From: Enoplolaimus lenunculus
Lineage: Eukaryota > Nematoda > Enoplea > Enoplida > Thoracostomopsidae
Length of the DNA: 64,000 nt
Reading direction: 5' to 3'
Assembly (NCBI GenBank): GCA_030248215.1
Contig: JASANG010001062.1
Location: 1-64,000 of the forward strand
Shown piece by piece: positions 45,473 through 56,700 of this stretch; the stretch's first letter is position 1, and the number at the start of each line of letters is the position of its first letter. Under the pieces are notes generated by a model. It was not told the origin of the DNA. It did not search any database and was given only the letters and a program-made list of their open reading frames with translations. Both the position numbers and the translations under genes were made by a program.

Positions 45473-45792
45473 GACTTTGTCGGATGAATACATGCGCAAA
45501 AATCTGCCATTCCACCCCTGAGTACAAAACATAAAACGTTTCGCGAGACTTCGCTGAATAAAGTATTATTGGATTTTATTATGATTTTAGCAAAGACATT
45601 AGACGGGCAACAAAACCAAAAAGTGGTCCGTTGCGCACTTGTCTTCAAGGAACGTTTACTCAAGAAATAATAAATAATATCGTTAATACGATGAGTCAGT
45701 GTACAATTGGGGATCTGGTACGTTTCAGCAAATAAACAATGGCGAAAGTCGAGAGCACAGCATAAACGTGATTCTAATTAACGGCTACTAAG

Positions 45793-46155
45793 CCGAATAA
45801 AACACGACGCTAATATTAATTTTACCTCACCAGGAAATACTGCCTGCTATTCGGGTTTACAGACTGTTTTTTTATTAATTTTAATTTACTGGAAGTGATC
45901 CGAATCACAGGGGGCATATATTCTGCCTTACCGTTGAATATTTAGTTATAATCGGTTAGGGATAGATATTTATATTTTTATTTCGCAACCTGCAATTTAG
46001 AACCACCCATTTTTCTCTTGTTCAAATCGGCCGATTATGCAATGACTAGGCAAGTTAAGGGATGAATACGCTTTTTACTTTTATGGACTCATATAATTAT
46101 TTTTGGACTCAACCCACTACAGACTCGGAATTGATCTATTGACATCTATTTATTC
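45793..46155. mobile_element. MITE of the CCGAATAA family, diverged
   Basis: Starts CCGAATAAAACACGACGC and ends CTATTTATTCG. Internal ATTCGGGTTTACAGACTG and GGACTCA blocks match the relatives. More decayed than 39933-40332. Confidence 0.55.
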
Positions 46156-47786
46156 GACCTCAAAGCAGATTTCCTTCTATGGCTTTTCTCGTATTTTCAG
46201 CACACTGAAGTCCCAAGCTTGAGTAGGCAGCACACTAAAGCAAGCCCCGCTTCAGGGTGCACTACTTTTCCCCGTCAAGTTATTATGATGTACGCATATT
46301 GTGGAAGTTACATTGAATGAACCGCAAAAAATGGTTTCAGGGTGAATGTACCAACTTGCGAACTGGTCTCAATTTAGCACTTTCTAATGGCGGAAGCGCA
46401 GAACATTGTGATGATTTTTCAATAACAACAACAACAACAACAACATCATCAACAACAACAACAACAACAACATCATGAACAACAACAGCAGGATAAGTAA
46501 ACAAAAATGCTGAACAGCGTGAAAAGCAACCAATTATATTCAAAGCTTTATCTTTATATTCCGTTTACTGATAGTAGTTCAGTCTAACAAAAAATAAATT
46601 AAAACAACGCTATTCACTGGGTTGAAACGCATATAATATGCATTAATTCGGAATACCAAGTAATCGTTTTTACTTCCCCCAAACGACAACTTAAATGTGG
46701 GGCCAAGGAACTTGTCAGCGATTTTGCAAGTACAGTATTCACTTACAATCATGTTAACGTTTTAAAACGTTCTATAGAACGTCTCAGTATCACGGTGTAA
46801 CCGGATCAAATATCCGCTTCCGTTTTCGGTAATACCGCGGTGCATACCTCAATTGCGTTTTCAGAAAAATAAAACATCTTCAAAATTTACTATACTTCAA
46901 TAATTATGCATTTTTTGTTGTTTACATCACTTGCCACTTCCGTTCCAAATATTTTTATTATCCGTTTACACGATGCTCGGCATAGATCAGTGTGGTAAGG
47001 GCTTTCTTCATTTTGATGCCTTAAGCATAAATGGCGGCTGCGTTCTCGAAACCTCCACAGTAAACGTTTCTCTTACTACGCCACAGTGTTCAATAATAAG
47101 CTGCTTAGTGTCGTGGGTTTGTAGGGCAACAGCCCGCCGTTCGTTTTAGTGTCCGAAACAAAATTTTTCAAAGTGGAAAGAAACTTTTTCTTTGGGGGGA
47201 GTATATAATAAAGTGCTTAAAATGTTCAATTAAAATATCTGTCGCATGTTACTTTTACGGGCGTGACATGTTCCCTCGTGTCTGTAACAGACTAGGCTCA
47301 GGTTTAAACTGTCTTGTGTGAACTTTTGCACATTTTTTATGCTGAGACTTAGGTTTTAAGGCGTATGAATATGCTTGGCTATTGTTACGCCGGCCGTTAA
47401 GCATAAGCCTAACCGTTGAAAAAGTGTAAATCTAAACCTAAAAGCCTAAGCAAAAAGTTAATCTGAAGTCTAAGCCTTATCTTTTGCATATATATCCATC
47501 AGAAAACGGAACGGCTCTAAACTTAACACGGGTCGTTATGCCCGTAAAAGCAACATCAGCTAAAATTCTTAAATATTTAAAATTCAATATTTTTAAAAAT
47601 TTCAATAAATTGTGAACGAAAAGTTAAGTGTTTCATATTTCAATTTAAAAACGCAGTTGTTATTGGACAACGGTTCCGGCGAAAATGCAGCGCGTGTGCT
47701 GGTACACTTTGTACCATGCACTGCCCAGGTAGTTGCACACTGCTGAAATTTTGTCGCATTTCCGTTCTTCGTTGCTCCAGGCTTGC
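46156..47786. other. Repeat-rich stretch downstream of the amidase gene
   Basis: Contains a (CAA)n/(CAT)n tract at about 46420-46500 whose flank resembles that of 30203-30263, a CACGGTGTAACCGGATC end of hAT-like type near 46793, and decayed TTAGGC-type sequence at 47265-47560. No exon recognised. Confidence 0.45.
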
Positions 47787-50700
47787 TTATGATTTCAATA
47801 TTTTCTCAAATCCAGCTGCAGCTTGTAATACTGTTTGATCGTCAAAACGTTTGCCGACCAACATTATTCCAATAGGCAGTTTAACTCCATCATCGTTGCG
47901 GTAATACCCTGCATTCAAACTTAACGCCGGATGACCAGTTCCGTTAAACGGACTCGTATTTGAAATCATATTAACAGCGTTTGACATATAATCTGAAAAA
48001 TAGAAAAAATAATTCGTTGACGTGGCGTGTTTCATTGATACAAAAAATTAAGTATGTATAACCCTCATCATTAGTTAAACGGTTTATGTTAATTACAGGG
48101 GCCGCCAACTGGTAGACAGTGGAACTGGGAACTAATAGAGACTGTCAAGCTTTAGGCTTAAGTTTGCGTTTGAGCATAGGCTTCGGCATTACCTTAGTCG
48201 AAGGAGTACGCATGCGTTTAAATCGACGTCATGTTAAACTTTTGAAGAATAAATGAAGGTTAATTAACCCTTTCTCACATGAATATTTTCTATTTTCCCT
48301 GAGACCTACTTTTATGCTAGGATTCGAACTCCAGTCACTGGAATGGAAGGCGTATACCATCACCACTCAGCTATAGGAGCTTGACGCTCGAGCCCGAGGG
48401 GGCTCTCACGTCTTGTGGTGATTTAGTACTATGTATACGTGTTGCAATTGTTAAACACGGTGCGATATATATTATTTAACGTATATACACTGCGCTCAGT
48501 TGCCTATAGGCAACTCAATGTGAGAAGGTGTTAAACGTATGTTTTCGTTTACTTAGTTTTAAATTGTTGAGGATATTCTGTAATTCGTTTCGTTACTATG
48601 TTGAGTCCCCTGATCAACATGCGTCTTTAAACTTAAAGTACCTCAAAGTAAATTTTTCGTTAAACTGGTTTACACGACAGAACCGGGAGAAAATTAATAA
48701 ACAAACCTACAGTATGTCCATTTGCCAAAAACCTATAAGTTGACATATTTATATTTTTCGTGCCAGTCCATTTGTCACGATATATTGTATTATATTTCTA
48801 TCCGATGAATATTACATAGCTAGTGATATATTGTATTATATTTCTATCCGATGAATATTACATAGCTAGTGATATATTGTATTATATTTCTATCCGATGA
48901 ATATTACATAGCTAGTGAGATATTGTATTATATTTCTATCCGATGAATAATACATAGCTAGTGATATATTGTATTATATTTCTATCCGATGAATATTACA
49001 TAGCTAGTGATATATTGTATTATATTTCTATCCGATGAATAATACATAGCTAGTGATATATTGTATTATATTTCTATCCGATGAATATTACATAGCTAGT
49101 GATATATTGTATTATATTTCTATCCGATGAATATTACATAGCTAGTGATATATTGTATTATATTTCTATCCGATGAATATTACATAGCTAGTGATATATT
49201 GTATTATATTTCTATCCGATGAATATTACATAGCTAGTGATATATTGTATTATATTTCTATCCGATGAATAATACATAGCTAGTAAATATTTGATCGCAA
49301 TATTAGCAAACACTGTAACAACAGTTGTGAAATGTTTTTGAAGCAATAAGTTGATTTTACAAATTATATCTGTTTTCCCGTCCGGTTGTTTATACTGTAC
49401 TTTAAAGTTGGTTCATCTGCTAAGTATTTATGTGCAAATTTGTCTCGCAAGCTTCTTACTGACCAAATAACCCGGTATCTTCAGTCGGCAATTTGCATGG
49501 CTCTATTGGCAGCGTTGGCATAACCAAAATATCATAGCTTCTAAATGCCTGGTCATATTCTGCCTTCAATTTTTGCACATAACACCGGGCTTTTGCATAG
49601 AAACGATTTCCATATCGTTGACGCATATACGCTGTCCAAATCATGACGTATTTAACTATTGGACTAAACTCCTAAACAACATTATATAATGCATTGATTT
49701 TTCAACTCAAAGACAACTGGAAGACAGTGGACGGATCCCGAAATTTCTGACGGCGTGGACGTCCTTGTCTCCACACTGCCCGCACTGTCCGGATCCGCGC
49801 CATGATGGAAAGTTCTGAAGAGTAATATTATGCCGCATTCAACCAATGGACAAATTCTAAAAATTGCGATTTATTTGTTAGCAAATTCAATACCAATACA
49901 GGGCCGGAGCAACCACCCCCATACTGCTATCTAGAGGCCCCACCCTAAAGACGGTGCCCACCATTACAATACAAATAAAATTTATTTTGATCATCGCAAG
50001 GGCCCCCCCCCCCGGAATTTGGGGGGCAACCCTAGCTTTCTCCGGCACTGATACCAAATGCATGAGCATCGGCAGGCACGCGAAACGGGGTACTGATGTA
50101 TATACCACCTGAGGCTCCTAAGTAAATTTTATTATATAGAGTAAAAATGAATTAATGTTACTTTGGTTTTGTTGACAAAAGCAAACGAACCTTTGCGTGG
50201 CACTTTGTTGCTCTGAACATAGCATCTGATAGTGATGTAGACATAAATCCAGGAACCGCTGTGCCATTTCCTGAAACATAGATATTATTTCTTCATGATT
50301 ATCGTAAACGTTTTTATTAACTGTTTAAATAATTACCGTTTCACTTATAAACTAAAGCTTTATGCTATAGTAGACTTTCTGTGGTTAAGACAGCGAACTG
50401 TTGGATCCTAAACACTGTGCCTTTAGCCTAAACCATGCGCTTCAAAACTTTTAGTTTCATGTTCCGTACGATTCAACATTAAAACGTGATTTTTCTATAA
50501 AACAACATCGATTATTGAAATGTCGGCGCATGTACAAATTATGGGCAGAACATTAAGCTTTAAACTAATTTTTTTTGCTCAAGCGTAGGCGTATGAATAT
50601 GCTTATACTACTGTTACAGCACTGTTCAATACATTGGCCGAAATGTGAAACAACTTGAAAAATTTACTGAAAAACTTTCGCATGCCACCTGTGGCATATA

Positions 50701-53700
50701 CAGTCCAAGTGTTGGGAAAAAAGTCATATGAGTTGCGTCATGGCACAGCAAACCCTAGGAATGAAATTCGAATTTAGCATTACACTATTTTTCGTTCGTT
50801 TTATTTTAGTTTTTTGGCACTTTTCGTTTTATTTTGTTTCTTTTGTACATACCACATCCTTCAATCATCGTAACAACAGCGCCTTCGAACAAAATCGGAG
50901 TCATAATTGCAAAAGCTATAAATTTAAACTTTATTCCAAAACACAGCCTGAAACGTATCATTGAAAGATGGGTTGTCAAAAAGCTTGGGAATTTTCGAAA
51001 CACTTTATTCAATCAACTGTTTATAGGTTAAAATGTTTATACGTTTCGGCCACTGTTACTTTTAGAGTACTGTATATAGCCGTAAACTACACATATTGTT
51101 AAGCTAACCTACACAGTGTCGGAGCAGACATGGGTGGGGCTCAGAGTGGGAAGTGGGTAAGGATATCTTTACCTGACCAGTGCTTTACGCACACGAACAA
51201 GAATTTTTTACTCGCGGATATAACCGCGCAAATGAGATCTTCCCACGACGCACCTTTTACCCGCGCCTGAAGTTAAGCCAGTATTTTAAAGATCTCTGGT
51301 GATTCGCTCTTTAATGAAGTTTTGCGATATAGCTTCAATGAATTTTACAAATGAAATTTTACTAGAAACAACAAAATTTCAAACCCAACTAAATAAAGCA
51401 CGGGCAGCACTTTCAACCCTAAAATTTTAAAGTTTGCCACAGGTAAAAACTGTGATTTTTAGACGCGCGATAAAAATCTGTACCTGCAGGTATACACGTG
51501 CCTGAAATTTCTTACCCGACCCGCGTTTACCCGCGGGTAAGCGCGGTGACCAGCGGGTAACGTCCCACTCTGGTGGGACTCCCCCGTAACTCCAGGGTGG
51601 GGCCCCTAACGTAAAGATGGATCAAGAATTTCTCGGTGTTTTATCTGAAGTTGTCCGAGCTCACGATCGTGATTAATACCTGTGATAACACCCTTACAAA
51701 AACAGTTTTTTGCAAAGTTGCAAAATGCTGGGTCTAAAAGTAATTTATCTTTGGAATAAATCACACTTCGCGCACAGCCCGAAATTTTTTTTACATTTTT
51801 TGCTTAGGTTGCTGAATAGTTCATATTTTATGTAAAATTTTACAATCATCATATGCTCCAAACAGGGTAGACAGCACACGGTACATCTCACTCCAAAACT
51901 GTTATATTACCGTTCTTGAATGTTTCATTTCAGGTGAATTACGTACTTTAAAATTGTACGCCAGCGAGTATAGCGTACGAGGAAATTTATTAACTTTTAG
52001 CAGCCTGGTGGTTATTTTAAGGTCTGCGTAGTATACGAAGCCGTTAAAAGAAACATGTCATGGTAAAATAGTGTCAAAAACTCAGGAGCGAAGCGAGTTA
52101 GAAGTCAGACGCATTTGAAACCTTGGGCGGTTTTTGTTTCATCCGGTTTTGGTGGTGCCCCTTGAACGTGAGGGGCCTCCAAATGGGTGTATGTGGGGTG
52201 GCTGCTCCGGCCCTGTACCTACAATAATATAAATCTGATAAGCTAAAGCCTTAGCGTAAGCAAGTCGAAAACTAAGCCTAAGCTTAGAGATAAGCAAAAA
52301 ATTGATGTAAATCCTTAAGCCTACTCCATCGTAGGGCAGCAGGGAAAAATTCAACATAAAAGTCGCGTTAAACATAATAACCAGTTAAAACTGTTAGCAA
52401 GGAACACGTCGTTACTTTGGTTGAAAGATTCGTATAATACACGCATTGTTTACCTTGAGCATGAAGCGGAACAGATACTTTATCAAAACTGGCAAACGCT
52501 GCTGTACGCTTTATTTTCTCCAAAGCATGTTCACAAATTTTAGTCACATGTTCTTTGCACAAGTTAAACCCTTCCGTTAAAATTCCAATACGAAGAGTAT
52601 TTGTTGGCTTTGACAGCTAAAACAAGTGCTACTTGGAATTATTTGCGCAAATACTACGAACTGGTAAACGTGGTTGTAAAGTTTGCAACCCTAAAACATT
52701 ACGCACAAAACTTTTTAAGAATGTGTTCTGTTTTGCGCATACATGCTGTCTCTTGTGTGTGTATATGAAACGTTCATTACAACAGCTGGGTCGCTGCCCA
52801 AAATACGTACACACGGCGTTATAGCTTTAATAAAATACAAATAAGAAGTTAGCTGCTCGAATATGTTTGCTATTTTAGGTTATGTGAGTAAAAATCATAA
52901 AAACCGCTGCAGATGTTACAAAAAGGGCTTCTGTTTCCCCACTGGACTGTGATAGAGAGTTATTGTTACGCTAAGATTTATAGCCTATGCTTACTTCTGT
53001 TGCTTTTTAGTAACGCAACATCACATTATGCATTAATGTTTTGAACCTTAGCTTAATACTCTGAACACTTTTTTCTATCCAAACTATTTTCTAACGATTC
53101 AATCGAAATTGGATGAACAATTGTTATGATAAACGCAGTTACGCTGAGTTGGATGGAAAAATGCGTACAATTTCATGTAACCATCCAACGCTGTTAAATA
53201 TTACAAACGCAACGCATGCAAATTCGTCCAATGCTATTTGTTTTTTATTTAGTGATAAAATCCATTCTTACAGGTTATGTCAATACTAAAGACAGTAAAA
53301 AATACAAATATTTCTGAAACTGGCTATGCCATTCAACAGGCATCAAAACCTAATGTTTGTTGAGGTTATTAACGCTAAACTGGCGTCCAGTTTGCTTGTT
53401 GCTCACATGGCTCGGAAATTTTTTCACTATTATATCGTACGGCTCCACTTTCAAAAATTTTTGGATTTTTCACTATCCTTGGTATTGACATGGGCTGTAA
53501 GAATGGATTTTATCACTAAACAAAAAACAAATAGCGTTGGGTGAATTTGAATGCGTTGCGTTAGTAACACTTAATAGGAGTTTGAAGAGTCATAACATTT
53601 GAGCCAGAGACCCTGCCGTCTAAAAAATGGAACCACTGAACTCAGCGCGTAGAAATCTATCAAATTAACTGTTTTTTATTAAATTTCTAGGGGGTCCATA

Positions 53701-56700
53701 TTCCGTAGCTCCGCCTGTTTCATGTATATTTCTACCAGTCTAAGTTTCGTATGTACAAGCCTACAAATATGATATTTTGCGGCTCTCTTTAACAAATTTG
53801 ATATCCCACTGATACAGTATTAATCTTTCGGTAGAGCAGGTTTGATAGTATTGCATGCATACGTCAATCGTGATTTAACAGTGGAATGATGATGAATACC
53901 GCAACTGTACAAAGAACATTTTTATAACGTCTGAATGGTTTCTCGCGGAGCCGCTTAAGTTCCTTGCGGAGCCGCATAAGTCGGGGTGGTCCAGGGCGGA
54001 ATGATAGCAGTCCGATGGAGCAGGCCACCGCCCGCCTCCCCACATAAAGCAAAAATGGAACACAAACTGAAAAAGACTTTCGAATGCTTTTTGAAACTTG
54101 TATCTCAAAAGTAAGTTGGAAATTTTTTTTAGCAGACTGGGGTTAGAATATTTAAATTTTTATTGCTCATCAAATTTTACTGGCCGAACCGCATGCTAAA
54201 TCTTGACTGAAACTGACTGTACTGAACAAGTCAATGTCCCGAGAATATACATTAATAGCGTACAACTGTTGAAGTCAGCATAATAATCGCTGAAATGCTG
54301 TTAACTTTTTTGTTATTTAACAACTGTTTTCATGGCGCAGGTTACACTCGATTATTTAATGGGAACCCATTTTGCGGCTAAAATATTCCACGTGCGGCTG
54401 GCCGGAGTGGCAACTCAATTGTTGACATGTTATACACGGTGACTGCACCATTGGTAACGTAAGCGATTTCATGCTAAGCAGAACCATAAGGTTGCATATG
54501 CAAATACATATATAAGTATATAAATATATATAACTATATAAATATACATACAACTGCGTACCCATTCAAGATAATTAGGAATTGACATGCTTTCGGGTTG
54601 TCTATGATCGCGTTTTTCGTCGTTCCCAGCAATCGCCTAAAAACTTAAATTTTGTTTAATTGTATAACAACGGTGCAGTATAGACAGTCGGCACTCGAAG
54701 GACTCAAATCCAAACGGCTGGTGGCCTAAGAAGAAGCACTCAACTAATCAACTCTTGACTAATTCACCAAAATCACAGCTAGCTTTGACGTGCTTGTGCC
54801 AAAATTCTCATATCGCACGCTTAATCCATTTTACTGATCACCACTTTCAAAATTAAACACGATACTTGAAGGTAATTGTAATACTCGTATGTCTATCCGG
54901 AATATACACCAATCTTGCGTGTCATCGGCAAATTGGTTTCAAAAAGTTGCCGCTACAAGCAGGCAAATATACTGGAATGTCTGTTGGAGCTATGCGTGAC
55001 TTTACTATTAGTCCTAATCATCCGAAGCAAAATGTGTGCATTGTTAAAAAATGGGATTGGAGTTGTACTCCAGGCCAAAAAAAAACAATTAATCGAACTT
55101 TAATAAATTGCAGACACCTTAAAAATTAGTCGTAAAATTTCAAATTTGATTTGCTCCTGTAAAGGGTCCAATCTCTTCACCAGATCTTTCCAATCGGTTG
55201 TATTTTCCATTTTCAAGTTTTATACAAGCCCCAGTTTCACGTTTAAATTGGCTCATATTAAAATTATTGGTGCCTGTCCAAGTGCCCAATTGTCAATGCG
55301 GGGTAGGCGGACCGGAGGACTTAGAGACAGGAAAGATTAAGCTTAAGCTGAGGAATACGTTTCAGACTTAAGTTTAGGCTTAGACTTTATCGGCATGTTC
55401 CTATAGTTAACATTGGCCCTGAAGTTTATATATACATAGCAGATATATGTAGAATTTATCGTGTTTACCGAACACAAGAAAAAACGTCGTGTCCTTGACT
55501 TAGTACCATTTGGAATAACCGATTACTATAACCAAACTTCTACAAATTGTTAGTCTTCACGGTTTTTCTTTTTTATATCAAATTAAGTTCAACAATTATT
55601 AAGTGTTGCTATTCAACCAATTATAAATTATCATAAAGCTTACAAGAAGTGATAATTATTACTTGAAGCAGAAGCGCACAATCGTGAACATTTTGAGTCA
55701 TTGGTCCCAAATGATCTACAGTTGATTCAATTGGAATAGCTCCAGTGTACGGAACTAGCCCAAATGTTGGTTTCAACGCAACAATGCCACAATTACTGGC
55801 TGGAATCCGAACAGAACCTCCTTGGTCACCGCCAAGAGCCATATCTATTTCACCAGAAGCAACCTGTAAAATAAATTGGTGAATGAATTTGCTTGTAACG
55901 GGTAAAGAGCAAGAAAAGTCTGTGTGGCTTATAACCTCAATAATAAATATGCCCCTTTCTCTAGATAAATTTATAAATTTTTAGCCCTAATTCTATCTCC
56001 TGCTACACCAGCATTATGTACCTCCTAAAATAATTTTGTCCCTTAAAACCTACAAGACTAAAGTCCACCAATTACTTTCACCGAAATCTGCCCATCAGTC
56101 CGGTAGACAGCTCACCTTGTTGTGAAGGGCTAACCCAATTTTCAGGAGGGCATACAAGGGTTTTCGATGACTTACAAGCAAAAATGAAAATTTTCTCGTG
56201 CGGGTAAAATACTTGTACGGGACTGAGAACCCACGTCGCCAACACAACGCTGTGCTTAACGTTACATAATCTTATTAAGTACAGTTCAACATTTGCTATC
56301 AAACGGTAAATTTGATATTGCGGGCGCTATAACTGATATAATAAGTTGATCGGCCGTATATTTCTAAAATTCTCTAAACAATTTTTATTAAATGAGTATA
56401 TAGAGTAAAAAAGAATGAAAACATTTGCAACGATAGTAACTTATTTATAATATCCTCCTCGACAACCCATTTCACCACCCCAGGTTAATATTGCGGCGAC
56501 GCCAATAGTTGACCGTACATACCAAAGCTGCACTTCCAGAACTCGATCCACCTGCGCTGTAATCTTTAGCTTTTGGATTTCGCACCGGTCCATAATCGGT
56601 AACATAGCTCGCGCCGCTGAGACAAAGATTTTCACAAGTTGTTTTACCAACAATTGTTGCACCTGATATGAAATAAGACTTGAGTGGAAGATTGTAAAAT

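Noticed and set aside
48309-48380. Functional tRNA gene
   Set aside because: A and B boxes are good but the T, anticodon and acceptor stems do not pair.
48779-49284. CRISPR array
   Set aside because: The 46-base units are contiguous with no unique spacers; it is a satellite in an intron of a eukaryotic gene.
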